Origin: Halorientalis sp. IM1011
GTDB taxonomy: Archaea > Halobacteriota > Halobacteria > Halobacteriales > Haloarculaceae
Length of the DNA: 64,000 nt
Assembly: GCF_001989615.1 (NCBI RefSeq)
Contig: NZ_CP019067.1
Coordinates: forward strand, 3,224,001 to 3,288,000
Direction of reading: 5' to 3'
The position numbers and the translations under genes were made by a program. Shown here one piece after another: positions 26,291 through 34,886 of the stretch; within the stretch, counting starts at the first letter, position 1; every line of letters begins with the position of its first letter. The notes under the pieces are model-generated. The model ran no database searches and was not told the origin of the DNA. It saw only the letters and a list, made by a program, of their open reading frames with translations.

Positions 26291-27109
26291 CTATTCGGCT
26301 TCGGGGGCCGCGCCCTCGGCGGCGGCCAGGGCCTCCTCGACTGAGGACTCCTCGAAGATCACCTTCTCCAGCGCGTCGAGGATGCGCTCGGGGTTCTCCC
26401 GCTGGAAGACGTTCCGACCCACGGCGAGACCGGCGCCACCCGCGTCGATCACGCTCTTGACGTTCGAGAGGAACTCCTCGTCGGAGCGCTTCGAGCCACC
26501 GGACATGACGACCTTCGTCTTGCCGGCCATCCGGACTGTTTCCTCCATCGCGTCCTGACTGCCGGGGTATTTGACCTTGGCCACGTCCGCGCCGAGTTCG
26601 AGGCCGAGCCGGGCCGAGTACGCGATGCTCTCGGGGGTCTTGGCGTTCCGGAGGCCCTGGCCGCGTGGGTAGGACCACATGACGACCGGCATGTCGTACT
26701 CCTGGTGGGCCCGCTCCTGGGCGTCGCGGAACTCCTCGACCATCTCGATCTCGTGGTTCGAACCGCCGTAGACGGTGAATCCGATCGAGTCGGCACCGAT
26801 CTCGTGGGCGTAGTCGACCGACCAGTTGACGGCCGAGTTGGGCTCGCCGCGCCAGAGGTTCGACGTGCCGTTGAGTTTGGCCAGCAGGTCCACGTCGTCC
26901 TCGTAGGAGGGATAGTACGCTTCAGCGACGCCCTTCTGGACCGCAAGCGAAGTCACGGCGTCGTGGGTTGCCACGTCGAAGACGTGGGCGGGGTCCGCGC
27001 TCTCCGGTACGTCCTCGAAGTCGACCGGGCCGTGCTCCAGGCCGTGGTCGTACGCCAGGATCAGCACCTTCCCGTCCCGGGTCAGGGGGCTGTCGTCGAT
27101 AGGAATCAT
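26291..27109 (-). CDS. fba: Archaeal class I fructose-bisphosphate aldolase
   Basis: This 272-residue DhnA/FbaB-type aldolase forms fructose 1,6-bisphosphate from triose phosphates. GADVAKVKYPG carries the Schiff-base lysine and KVVMSGGSKRSDEEFL the phosphate-binding loop; ILAYDHGLEHGP is the first barrel strand. The ATG at 27109 follows GGTGA directly. TTAATTAG lies about 29 bases upstream, and a TrmB-like site lies beyond it. It leads the fba-fbp operon. Confidence 0.92.
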   Translation of the reverse strand: MIPIDDSPLTRDGKVLILAYDHGLEHGPVDFEDVPESADPAHVFDVATHDAVTSLAVQKGVAEAYYPSYEDDVDLLAKLNGTSNLWRGEPNSAVNWSVDYAHEIGADSIGFTVYGGSNHEIEMVEEFRDAQERAHQEYDMPVVMWSYPRGQGLRNAKTPESIAYSARLGLELGADVAKVKYPGSQDAMEETVRMAGKTKVVMSGGSKRSDEEFLSNVKSVIDAGGAGLAVGRNVFQRENPERILDALEKVIFEESSVEEALAAAEGAAPEAE

Positions 27110-27133
27110 CTCACCTATTCCTGCCCCACGTTC

Positions 27134-27143
27134 GCTAATTAAC
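27134..27143 (-). promoter_or_regulatory. TATA box of the fba-fbp operon
   Basis: On the minus strand this reads GTTAATTAGC, centred about 29 bases before the aldolase ATG. That spacing implies a transcript with almost no leader. Confidence 0.5.
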
Positions 27144-27167
27144 TTGTTGGAGACGCCCGCGGCCAGG

Positions 27168-27187
27168 TTCACTCCTATCCGAGTGAA
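27168..27187. promoter_or_regulatory. TrmB-like palindromic operator upstream of fba
   Basis: TTCACTC-N6-GAGTGAA is a perfect palindrome. It contains CACT-N7-GAGTG, one base per side from the published Halobacterium TrmB site TACT-N7/8-GAGTA. It lies upstream of the fba TATA box, which is the position TrmB uses when it activates gluconeogenic genes. It also lies 85 bases before the divergent hydroxyacyl-CoA dehydrogenase. Confidence 0.55.
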
Positions 27188-27271
27188 TCGGCAGACCTCT
27201 CTGAGATTGGACCAGTCACATCGGTTACCGGCGACGCTACACTTACCCACGCCGGCGACGCAGTGAGGGTC

Positions 27272-28135
27272 ATGCGTGGACTCGACGAGATCGAGACATG
27301 GGGCGTCGTCGGCGCGGGAACGATGGGCCACGGCATCGCACAGGCAGCGGCTACCAGCGGCTACGACGTGGTGATGCGCGACGTGGAGGAAGAACTCGTA
27401 GAGGAGGGACTCCAGGGCATCGAGTCCAGCCTCTCGCGGTTCGAGGAGAAGGACAAATTCTCGAGCGAGGAGGCCACCGCCGCCCGCGAGCGGGTCACCG
27501 GCACGACCGACCTCGCGGACCTCGCCGACTGCGATTTCGTCGTCGAGGCCATCGTCGAGAACATGGACGTCAAACGGGACGTGTTCGCGGATCTGGACGA
27601 GACGGTTCCCGAGGACGTGGTCCTCGCCACGAACACCAGCACGCTCTCGATTACGTCCATCGCGAGCGCGACCGAGCGTGCCGACCGGATCGTCGGCCTG
27701 CACTTCATGAACCCCGTCCCCCTGATGGAGGGCGTCGAGGTCGTCGTCGGGGAGCGAACGGCCGAGGAGACCGTCCAGCTGGCCCACGACCTCGCGGAGG
27801 ACGTGGGTAAGACCACCTGGGAGTCCGACGACAAGCCCGGCTTCGTCACGAACCGCGTCCTGATGCCCTGGATCGCCGAGGGCATCCGGGCCTTCGACGA
27901 GGGCGTCGCCTCCAAGGCCGACATGGACAGGGGCATGAAACTCGGCACGAACGTCCCGATGGGACCGCTCGAACTCGCCGACCACATCGGGCTCGACATC
28001 TGTCTGGACGCGATGGAGACGCTCCACGAGGAACTCGGCGACCGCTACCAGCCCCCCTACCTACTCAAGCGGAAGGTCGAGGCCGGCGACCTCGGGAAGA
28101 AGTCCGGCAAGGGGTTCTACGAGTACGGGGAGTAA
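27272..28135 (+). CDS. hbd: 3-Hydroxyacyl-CoA dehydrogenase
   Basis: This 287-residue NAD-dependent enzyme oxidises 3-hydroxyacyl-CoA in beta-oxidation or its reverse. GAGTMGHGIAQ (about 13-23) is the NAD loop, HFMNPVPLMEGVEVV holds the catalytic His, and KPGFVTNRVLMPWI with GMKLGTNVPMGPLELAD form the C-terminal helical domain. Length matches the single-domain enzyme. The ATG at 27272 is preferred over an in-frame GTG three codons upstream. Confidence 0.93.
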   Translation: MRGLDEIETWGVVGAGTMGHGIAQAAATSGYDVVMRDVEEELVEEGLQGIESSLSRFEEKDKFSSEEATAARERVTGTTDLADLADCDFVVEAIVENMDVKRDVFADLDETVPEDVVLATNTSTLSITSIASATERADRIVGLHFMNPVPLMEGVEVVVGERTAEETVQLAHDLAEDVGKTTWESDDKPGFVTNRVLMPWIAEGIRAFDEGVASKADMDRGMKLGTNVPMGPLELADHIGLDICLDAMETLHEELGDRYQPPYLLKRKVEAGDLGKKSGKGFYEYGE

Positions 28136-28212
28136 GTCGCCGCGAACCGGTTCGAGTCCGAGTGTTCACGTGGCGGCCCAAAGCTCTTGACTGGTTGACT
28201 CGAACATCCGGT

Positions 28213-28401
28213 ATGTCGCTCACCTACTGGGGCGCGGGTCACATCGCGCTGGTCGGCCTCGTCTGTCTCGCGTCCGTCCTCTACATCGACCGCCCGCTGG
28301 TCGGAGCCATCGTCGGCCTGCTCGGTGCGTCGGCGCTCCTGCACGCAGCGTACATGATTCGCAACGAACGGCGAGGAGAGGACACGCAGGTCGGCTTCTA
28401 A
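28213..28401 (+). CDS. Small two-helix membrane protein
   Basis: This 62-residue protein, MSLTYWGAGHIALVG onward, has two membrane helices with a short YIDRPLVG loop between them and a charged tail, RNERRGEDTQVGF. It follows hbd by 77 bases on the same strand. The function is unknown. Confidence 0.6.
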   Translation: MSLTYWGAGHIALVGLVCLASVLYIDRPLVGAIVGLLGASALLHAAYMIRNERRGEDTQVGF

Positions 28402-28466
28402 CACGTCTCTCGAACTTCTTCCGCGCGATTCACGTCGGCCACCGATGGCAACTTGTCGGATTCCTG

Positions 28467-28483
28467 TCGGTCAGTCTGACCGA
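28467..28483. promoter_or_regulatory. Perfect 17-bp palindrome upstream of thiolase operon
   Basis: TCGGTCAGTCTGACCGA reads the same on both strands apart from its central base. It ends 55 bases before the thiolase ATG and about 20 bases before a TATA-like AGCTATTTCC. It is a good candidate operator for the thiolase-DUF35 operon; I did not find the same sequence at the other acyl-CoA genes. Confidence 0.5.
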
Positions 28484-28537
28484 TACGGTTCGACGGCCGA
28501 AGCTATTTCCCGGGTCCGGGCCAAGGGGTGTCAGACC

Positions 28538-29707
28538 ATGCCAACCCCAGTCATCGCGGCGGTCGGGGCATCACCGATCGGTCGCACCGATCTCCCGGGA
28601 CGGGACCTGTTCTCTGTCGCCGTCGAGGAAGCGTTCCGGGACCTCCCGGACCCGGCCGACCTCGCGGAGGCGGTCTACGTGGGCAACCAGTCCGAGAGCT
28701 ACGAACACCAGATCATGCACGGGACGCTCATGGCCGAGTGGGCGGGCCTGCGGATGGTTCCGGCCGAGCGCGTCGAGGGCTGTGCCGCCGCCGGCGCGCT
28801 GGCGTTGCGTCACGCGGTCAAGGACGTCCGCAACGGCGAACACGAGGGCGTGCTGGCCTGCGGCGTCGAGAAGATGACGGCCGGCGGGACGGGCGGCGCG
28901 ACGGACGCGCTGTCGGCCGCGTTCGACCGCGCGCTCGAACAGCGCTCGGGCGTGACCGCGCCCAGCCAGTACGCGCTGCTGGCCCAGCGATATCTCCACG
29001 AGACCAACGCCACCGAGCGCGATCTGGCCGAAATCGCCGTCAAGAACCACCACAACGCCGCCGCGAACCCACGGGCGCAGTTCCCCAAGGAGATCGACGT
29101 CGAGACGGTACTCGACTCCTCGCCGGTTGCGCCACCGCTGAAACTGTACGACTGCGCACCGGTCGGCGACGGCGCGGCCGCCGTCCTCGTCACGACAGCC
29201 GAGCGAGCCCGCGATCTCGATGTTCCGTTCGTCGCGGTGCCGGGTTCGGGGGCTGCGGCCAACAACATCGCGGTCGCCGAGCGGAACATGACCGAGATCG
29301 AGGGGGCCGAGGTAGCCGCCCAGACGGCCTACGAGGAGGCGGGGATCGACGCGGCGGACGTCGACATCGCCGAGGTCCACGACGCGTTCACAGTCAGCGA
29401 GGCGCTGCTTTCGGAGGCCGCCGGGTTCGCGCCGCGAGGGAAGGGGTTCCAGAGCTACCTCCCCAGCGAGGACCGCGCCGACGGCTGGACCGACGTGCAG
29501 TTGAGTACGAGCGGCGGGCTGAAGGCCCGCGGCCACCCAATCGGCGCGACCGGCCTCCTGCAAGCCATCGAGGCCTACGAGCAGTTGACGGGGACGGCCG
29601 GCGAACGGGCGGTCGAGGGAGCAGACACCGCACTCTTGCTCAACGAGGGCGGCGTCGCCGACGCGGTCACGGTTGCCCACGTGCTGACCGCGGAGGTGGC
29701 CCGATGA
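28538..29707 (+). CDS. Thiolase family protein (SCP-x/acetoacetyl-CoA type)
   Basis: This 389-residue thiolase has the nucleophilic Cys in VEGCAAAGALAL, EVHDAFTVSEALL near residue 285 and GLKARGHPIGATG with its catalytic His. It lacks the C-terminal second-Cys motif of bacterial thiolases, as is usual for archaeal SCP-x-like enzymes that work with a DUF35 protein. It overlaps that gene by 4 bases. It may make acetoacetyl-CoA or cleave 3-ketoacyl-CoA. Confidence 0.88.
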   Translation: MPTPVIAAVGASPIGRTDLPGRDLFSVAVEEAFRDLPDPADLAEAVYVGNQSESYEHQIMHGTLMAEWAGLRMVPAERVEGCAAAGALALRHAVKDVRNGEHEGVLACGVEKMTAGGTGGATDALSAAFDRALEQRSGVTAPSQYALLAQRYLHETNATERDLAEIAVKNHHNAAANPRAQFPKEIDVETVLDSSPVAPPLKLYDCAPVGDGAAAVLVTTAERARDLDVPFVAVPGSGAAANNIAVAERNMTEIEGAEVAAQTAYEEAGIDAADVDIAEVHDAFTVSEALLSEAAGFAPRGKGFQSYLPSEDRADGWTDVQLSTSGGLKARGHPIGATGLLQAIEAYEQLTGTAGERAVEGADTALLLNEGGVADAVTVAHVLTAEVAR

Positions 29708-30141
29708 GCGATCCCGAGCGGAGCCTCGATGCCGACAGTCCGCTGACGCTCCCGGGCTTTTTCGACGCGCTGGCCGAGGGGGACCTCCTCGGCGGCGTCT
29801 GCGACGACTGCGGTCAGGTGTTGTTGCCACCCCGACCGGCCTGCTACAACTGCGGCAGCCGCGATGTGGCGGTCGAGGAACAGCCGCGTGAGGGACGGGT
29901 CTACTCGTACACCGAGGTCCAGACACCGCCGCCCGCACTGGAGGCTGACGCGCCGTACACGATCGCGGTCGTCGAACTCGCCTCGGGTGGTCGGTTGACC
30001 GGGCGACTGGGTGTCGACTACGCCGACGTCGAGATCGGCGATCCGGTCGAGTTGGAGGTCCGGGAGCCCAGCGAGGCCGAGCGATCCCTCGCGCTGGACT
30101 ACGAGCTCGAGTGGCCGGTCCACGTCTTCGAGCCGCGGTAA
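29704..30141 (+). CDS. DUF35 zinc-ribbon/OB-fold acyl-CoA-binding protein
   Basis: This 145-residue protein has a rubredoxin-like zinc ribbon with both Cys pairs, CDDCG and CYNCGS (about residues 33-55), followed by an OB-fold with EGRVYSYTEVQTPP and YTIAVVELASGGRLTGRL. In archaea DUF35 proteins bridge thiolase and HMG-CoA synthase and channel acyl-CoA. Its ATG overlaps the thiolase stop, which supports a complex with that thiolase. Confidence 0.88.
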   Translation: MSDPERSLDADSPLTLPGFFDALAEGDLLGGVCDDCGQVLLPPRPACYNCGSRDVAVEEQPREGRVYSYTEVQTPPPALEADAPYTIAVVELASGGRLTGRLGVDYADVEIGDPVELEVREPSEAERSLALDYELEWPVHVFEPR

Positions 30142-30142
30142 C

Positions 30143-30625
30143 TCACTCGCCGTCCAGTTGCTCCGCGAGCGTCTCCACGTCGTCCATCAGCGACTCGAAC
30201 TCCGCCCGCACGTCCTCGCGGTCGCCGAACTGGCGTTCGGCCCGGGTTCTGAGGTCCGCCGCGTCGTCGGCCAACTGATCGACCTCCGCCCGGAGTTCGT
30301 CTCGGCGGTTCAGCAGTTCCGCCACCTTCTCGGCGAGTTCGTCGATGTCGGCCTCGCCGACGAAATCGTACTCGTCGTAGAGCCCGTTCCCGACGGCGGC
30401 GTGTCCGGAGCCGGTTAGCTCGTGGACGGTCTCGTCGTCGGTCTCGGTCTCGGTGACGAGCCCCAGCGTCGAGAGTTGCTGACAGCGGTTCGCGACCCGG
30501 TCGCGGTCGAAGCCGGTCGTCTCGGTCAGCCAGTGGACGCCGGCCCCTTCGTGGTCGTCGATGGCGCGCAACACCGTGACCGCTTCCCAGTCGAGTACGT
30601 CCGAGAGTTCAGAAACCGTCGGCAT
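30143..30625 (-). CDS. Winged-helix protein with C-terminal coiled coil
   Basis: This 160-residue protein has an N-terminal winged helix (EAVTVLRAIDDHEGAGVHWLTETTGFDRDRVANRCQQLSTLGLVT, about 14-58) and a C-terminal coiled coil (about 95-158) rich in Glu, Asp and Leu heptads. It is probably a haloarchaeal transcription regulator; targets are unknown. It lies 33 bases downstream of the ModE-like gene on the same strand. Confidence 0.65.
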   Translation of the reverse strand: MPTVSELSDVLDWEAVTVLRAIDDHEGAGVHWLTETTGFDRDRVANRCQQLSTLGLVTETETDDETVHELTGSGHAAVGNGLYDEYDFVGEADIDELAEKVAELLNRRDELRAEVDQLADDAADLRTRAERQFGDREDVRAEFESLMDDVETLAEQLDGE

Positions 30626-30657
30626 ACACGGGCCGAGGCGGGCCCGCGGGGTAAGCG

Positions 30658-31353
30658 TTAAGACTCCGCTCGCGCGACGGCGCGGGTCGCCGTCGCCTTG
30701 AACGTCGCGACGACCCCGGCCCCGGGCTCCAGTCCCAGGCGCTCGACGCTCTCGACGGTCACGAGTGCTGTCAGGTCAACGTCCGGATCGACCGCGACCG
30801 TCACCCGCGCCAGCGTCTCACCCCGCTCGACGTCGACGACCTCGCCCTCGAACCGATTTCGGGCGCTCGTCCCGCCGGGTTCGGGGGCCTCGGACGGCCG
30901 GTTCAGCGTCACCGCGTCGGCCCGGATCGTGACGGCGACCGCGGTACAGTCCGGGGGCGTCACGGCCCGTACCCGACCCACCTCGGTCTCGACGGTCGCG
31001 AGTTCCCCGTCGCGCTCGACGACCCGGCCGGTGAGGACGGTCTCGTCGGCTTCGGCGACGCCCGCGAACTCCGCGCGGAGGCGGTCGAACGTCGCGAGCA
31101 ACTCCCTGGCACGGTCCGTGAGTTCGCTCCCACCGCCGTCGCCGCCGCCGCGACTGCGTTCGACCAGCGGACCGAACGCGTCCTCAAGTTCGACGACCCG
31201 CCGCTGTGCGTGGGCGTAGGATCGGCCGAGCGACTCGGCGGCTCCGTTCAGCGACCCCTCCGCGGCGATGCTCGAAAGCAGTTCCCGGTCCCGGAGGGTC
31301 AGCGACACCTCGCCGCGACCGAGTTGCACGTCGAAGTCCGCGGAGACCTCCAT
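30658..31353 (-). CDS. ModE-type regulator with TOBE domain
   Basis: This 231-residue protein has the ModE N-terminal winged helix (LTLRDRELLSSIAAEGSLNGAAESLGRSYAHAQRRVVELEDAFG) and C-terminal TOBE-type domains, the last with NRFEGEVVDVERGETLARVTV, which bind molybdate or tungstate. It follows the tungstate transporter genes on the same strand and is their likely regulator. I chose the ATG at 31353 because TTTACT lies 28 bases upstream, which suits a leaderless start; an ATG at 31371 is possible. Confidence 0.8.
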   Translation of the reverse strand: MEVSADFDVQLGRGEVSLTLRDRELLSSIAAEGSLNGAAESLGRSYAHAQRRVVELEDAFGPLVERSRGGGDGGGSELTDRARELLATFDRLRAEFAGVAEADETVLTGRVVERDGELATVETEVGRVRAVTPPDCTAVAVTIRADAVTLNRPSEAPEPGGTSARNRFEGEVVDVERGETLARVTVAVDPDVDLTALVTVESVERLGLEPGAGVVATFKATATRAVARAES

Positions 31354-31394
31354 GGCCGGTCGTTCGTGCATCCGGAGTAAAGATGTACCGGGGA

Positions 31395-32162
31395 CTAGTA
31401 CACCAGTTCCCCGTCGATGAACTTCGCCGTCCGCTCGTCGCTCGGGTTCTCGAAGACGGTGCCGGTCGAACCGACCTCGGTGACGCTGCGGTCGAGCAGG
31501 ACGGCGACGCGGTCGGCGATCCGTTCGGCCTGATGCATATCGTGGGTCGCGACGACGACGCCGATCCCGCGGTTCCGGGCCGCCCGCACGGCGTCCTCGA
31601 TGACCGCCGTGTTTCGCGGGTCGAGGTCCGACGTGGGCTCGTCGAGCAGGAGCACGTCGGGATCGTAGGCCAGCGCCCGCGCGAACGACACGCGTTGGGC
31701 CTCGCCGCCCGAGAGCGACCCGGCGTCCTGCTCGACCTTCTCGGCCAGTCCCACCAGATCGAGCGTCCGCTCGACCGCGTCCGGCGTCCCGTTCGAACTG
31801 ACGAGTCTGTGGAGCGACTCGCGGAGCCGATCGCGCCAGGAGCGGCGCACTCTGAGTCCGTAGGCGACGTTTCGCCCGACCGTCGCGTCGAACAGGCTGG
31901 CTTCCTGAAACACCATCCCGATCCGCCGGCGCAGCGCGAGCCGCTCGTCCTCGCTACAGGTCCACGCGTCGGTGCCGTCGAAGGAAACGGTGCCGGCGTC
32001 GGGTTCCAGCGAAAGTGCGAGCAGTTCCAGTAGCGTCGACTTTCCGACGCCAGAGGGGCCGATGACAGCCACGACCTCGCCGGAGTCGACCGACAGCGAC
32101 AGGTCTTCCAGCACCGGCTCGTCGTCGTAGGCGAAGCTCACGTCGACGAGGTCGAGCGTCAT
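31395..32162 (-). CDS. tupC: Tungstate-type ABC transporter ATPase
   Basis: This 255-residue ATPase has Walker [10 protein letters not shown], signature [15 protein letters not shown] and Walker [13 protein letters not shown], then the His-loop [10 protein letters not shown]. It ends soon after the nucleotide-binding domain with no TOBE tail, as in TupC. It overlaps the permease gene by 4 bases and is the third gene of tupA-tupB-tupC. Confidence 0.87.
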   Translation of the reverse strand: MTLDLVDVSFAYDDEPVLEDLSLSVDSGEVVAVIGPSGVGKSTLLELLALSLEPDAGTVSFDGTDAWTCSEDERLALRRRIGMVFQEASLFDATVGRNVAYGLRVRRSWRDRLRESLHRLVSSNGTPDAVERTLDLVGLAEKVEQDAGSLSGGEAQRVSFARALAYDPDVLLLDEPTSDLDPRNTAVIEDAVRAARNRGIGVVVATHDMHQAERIADRVAVLLDRSVTEVGSTGTVFENPSDERTAKFIDGELVY

Positions 32163-32866
32163 CGCATCACCCCGTCGTCGCCCAGTCTGACGACCAACGC
32201 GTTGATGACGAGGACGATACCGACGAGGATCGCGCCCAGCACCATCGCCGTCTCGTACTGGCCCTGACGGGCTTCCAGCTGGATCGCCGTCGTCATGGTG
32301 CGCGTCTTCGAGACCCCGTCGGCGCTTGCTATGTTCCCGCCGACGATCAGCACCGATCCGACTTCGCTGATCGCGCGGCCGAAGCCCGCGAGGATGGCCG
32401 TCGCGATGCCGTAGCGGGCCTCCCGGATCGTCACCAGCGCCACGTCCAGCCGGGTCCCCCCGAGGGCGTGGGCGGCGTCGCGGACGTTCTCCTCGACGCC
32501 CGCGACCGCCGCGAGGCTGATGGCTGTAATCGCCGGTGTCGCCAGCACGAACTGGGAGATGATCATCGCCTCCCGCGTGAACACCAGCCCCAGGTCGCCC
32601 AGCGGGCCCTGGTTCGAGACGGTGAACAGGACCAGCAGCCCCACGACGACGCTGGGGAATCCCATCCCCGTGTTGATGATCGACTGGAGGAACTGCTTGC
32701 CCCGGAAGTCGGTGAACCCGAGGGTGAGCGCGATCGGGAGGCTCACGGCGGTGCTGATGACGACGGCGATACCGCTCACGTACAGCGACACGTCGATGAT
32801 GCTCCAGACGTACCGCATCGAGAACGGGAAGTCGATCAGCATCGGGGTGGACGCGGCGAGGGGCAC
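32159..32866 (-). CDS. tupB: Tungstate-type ABC transporter permease
   Basis: This 235-residue permease has five or six membrane helices and the EAA loop [46 protein letters not shown] typical of TupB/ModB. It begins 2 bases after the binding-protein stop; an in-frame ATG eight codons in is an alternative start. Confidence 0.87.
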   Translation of the reverse strand: MPLAASTPMLIDFPFSMRYVWSIIDVSLYVSGIAVVISTAVSLPIALTLGFTDFRGKQFLQSIINTGMGFPSVVVGLLVLFTVSNQGPLGDLGLVFTREAMIISQFVLATPAITAISLAAVAGVEENVRDAAHALGGTRLDVALVTIREARYGIATAILAGFGRAISEVGSVLIVGGNIASADGVSKTRTMTTAIQLEARQGQYETAMVLGAILVGIVLVINALVVRLGDDGVMR

Positions 32867-32868
32867 GA

Positions 32869-33795
32869 TCAGTCGCTGGTGGCGTTGCTGCTCCAGCCCT
32901 CTGGGACGTACTGCTGGAAGTCGGGGTCTTCCGAGAGCGCCCGCGGGAAGAACAACTGTTCGCCGTTCGCGCGGTAGCCGTCGATCAGATCCTGTGCCTG
33001 TGGGCTCGTGACGTAGCCGATGTAGGCCATCGCGAGGTCGTAGTTGACGTTCCCGTGGACTGCCGGGTTCACCGCGATGATCCCGTAGGGGTTCGACAGC
33101 AGTTCCGGCCCGCCCTCGATGGGGCCCTGCACGAGGATGACGAGGTCGTCGTCGCGCGAGAGGAAGGTACCCCGATCCGAGAGCGTATACGCGCCCTCCT
33201 CGTTGGCGGCGTTCAGCGCCTCCCCCATTCCCGATCCAGTCTCGCGGTACCAGTCCCCGCCGGGTTCGGCCGACGACTGCTCCCAGATGGCGAGTTCCTT
33301 CGTGTGTGTCCCCGAGTTGTCGCCGCGGGAGACGAAGGGCGACTGGGACTCGGCGATGGCCTCGAACGCCGCCGTGGCGGAGTCCGATCCCTGGATACCG
33401 GCCGGATCGCTTTCCGGGCCGACGACGACGAAGTCGTTGAACATGAGGTCACGGCGGTTGACGCCGTACCCCTCGCGCATGAACTCGTCTTCGAGCGAGC
33501 GGGCGTGGACCATCACTACGTCAGAGTCACCGTTCCGAGCGGTTTCGAGCGCCTGCCCCGTCCCCTGCGCGACTGAGTCGACGCTCACGCCGTACATCTC
33601 CTCGAACGGGGCGTTTAGCTCCCCGAGCAGGCCCGTGTCGTACGTGCTCGTCGTCGTCGTGAGCGTGAGTGTCTCCCCGGTAACACCCGCTCCCGATTCG
33701 TCATTCCCCAGCAACTGTGAACAGCCGGCCAGCCCCGCGACAGCGCCGCTTCCGGCCACCGCGAGAAACTTTCTGCGTTGTATCGGCATGGACAT
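32869..33795 (-). CDS. tupA: Tungstate-type ABC substrate-binding lipoprotein
   Basis: This 308-residue protein has a Tat signal with [20 protein letters not shown], whose Cys25 is the lipidation site. The mature part matches Tup[64 protein letters not shown] and [17 protein letters not shown]. It should capture tungstate (or molybdate) outside the cell. A TATAAAC box about 24 bases upstream favours a leaderless start at the ATG at 33795. Confidence 0.88.
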   Translation of the reverse strand: MSMPIQRRKFLAVAGSGAVAGLAGCSQLLGNDESGAGVTGETLTLTTTTSTYDTGLLGELNAPFEEMYGVSVDSVAQGTGQALETARNGDSDVVMVHARSLEDEFMREGYGVNRRDLMFNDFVVVGPESDPAGIQGSDSATAAFEAIAESQSPFVSRGDNSGTHTKELAIWEQSSAEPGGDWYRETGSGMGEALNAANEEGAYTLSDRGTFLSRDDDLVILVQGPIEGGPELLSNPYGIIAVNPAVHGNVNYDLAMAYIGYVTSPQAQDLIDGYRANGEQLFFPRALSEDPDFQQYVPEGWSSNATSD

Positions 33796-33812
33796 ATCGA
33801 CGGACAGCGTCA

Positions 33813-33820
33813 GTTTATAG
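33813..33820 (-). promoter_or_regulatory. TATA box of the tup operon
   Basis: On the minus strand this reads CTATAAAC, 18-25 bases before the tupA ATG, so the transcript is probably leaderless. It sits 1 base from the tandem repeat at 33822. Confidence 0.6.
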
Positions 33821-33821
33821 C

Positions 33822-33847
33822 TTCCGGTGGTCCGGTTCCGGCGGTCC
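33822..33847. repeat. Tandem 12-bp direct repeats at tup promoter
   Basis: TTCCGGTGGTCC (33822-33833) and TTCCGGCGGTCC (33836-33847) differ at one base and are 14 bases apart start to start. They lie next to the tup TATA box, between the two divergent oxyanion transporter operons. They are a candidate binding site for the ModE-like regulator encoded in the same cluster. Confidence 0.5.
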
Positions 33848-33908
33848 AGTATGGTCACGGCCACCGAACGCAAACCTCTCCACCGATGGCTACGGGTGTT
33901 CGAGGTAG

Positions 33909-34886
33909 ATGTCGACGCGATCGTCGTCGCTCCCCCTCGACGCGCTCGGACGGGGTTCGATAGCCCTGGCCGTCGTCGCCGTGCAGGCCGTCGCGTTCAC
34001 GGTCGCGTACTCGCTGGGGCGACCGACCCTCTACGCGATATTCGCGATCCTGAGCGCCGCTGGGCTGGGTGCGGCGACCCACCGGGGAGCGTTCGGCGTC
34101 GCGATGGCGACGCTCGGAAGCGTCCTGCTGGTCGCGCTCGGTCTCCCGCTGCTCGTCTTCGCCGCCCGGCAGTCCCCGGATCTCGTGATCGAGGCGGCAA
34201 TCGACCCGGCCGTCCACCGTGTGCTGTATCTGGGCGTCTACGCGCCGCTTCTGGCCGCCGTGGCGAGCCTTACGTTCGGCGTCCCACTCGCCTACCACCT
34301 CTCCCGGGGCTTCCCCGTTCAGTCGCTGGTCGAGAGTCTGGTCGACCTGCCGCTGGTCGTCCCCCACAGCGTCGCCGGTATCGTCGTCCTCGCCGGATTC
34401 GGCGAGGGCGGTGCCTTCCCCAACCTCTCGGTGTTCGGCACCCTCACGGGGATGGTGCTGGCGCTCACGTTCGTCAGCGCGCCCTACGCGGTCAACGCCG
34501 CCCGGGAGGCCTTCGAGTCGGTCGACGACCGGCTGGAGTACGCCGCCCGGATCCACGGCGCGAGCCCATGGCAGGCCTTCCGACGGGTGACCGGGCCGCT
34601 CGCGGTTCGGGGGATGGTCACCGGCGGCGTCCTCGCGTGGGCGCGCTCGGTCTCGGAGTTCGGGGCGGTCGTCGTCGTCGCCTACAGCGTCGAGTTCTTC
34701 TACCCACCAGCGGGCGAGCGCGTGGTCGCCCAGCACGCGCCCGTGTTCGTCTGGAACCTCTTTCAGCGGGGCGGCCTCGACGAGAGCGGCGCGGTCGCGG
34801 CCCTCCTGCTGGGCGTCTCCGCGGCCATCTTCCTGCTGGTGCGCTGGCTGACCGCCGACGCGACGACGACGCGGGGTGTCGCATGA
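33909..34886 (+). CDS. Molybdate/tungstate-type ABC permease (orphan)
   Basis: This 325-residue permease has about eight membrane helices, two more at the N-terminus than usual ModB. The EAA loop is [48 protein letters not shown], typical of ModB/WtpB proteins. It overlaps its ATPase gene by 4 bases and is divergent from tupABC. No binding-protein gene accompanies it, so it may share TupA or use one encoded elsewhere. Sulfate or thiamine are less likely substrates. Confidence 0.82.
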   Translation: MSTRSSSLPLDALGRGSIALAVVAVQAVAFTVAYSLGRPTLYAIFAILSAAGLGAATHRGAFGVAMATLGSVLLVALGLPLLVFAARQSPDLVIEAAIDPAVHRVLYLGVYAPLLAAVASLTFGVPLAYHLSRGFPVQSLVESLVDLPLVVPHSVAGIVVLAGFGEGGAFPNLSVFGTLTGMVLALTFVSAPYAVNAAREAFESVDDRLEYAARIHGASPWQAFRRVTGPLAVRGMVTGGVLAWARSVSEFGAVVVVAYSVEFFYPPAGERVVAQHAPVFVWNLFQRGGLDESGAVAALLLGVSAAIFLLVRWLTADATTTRGVA

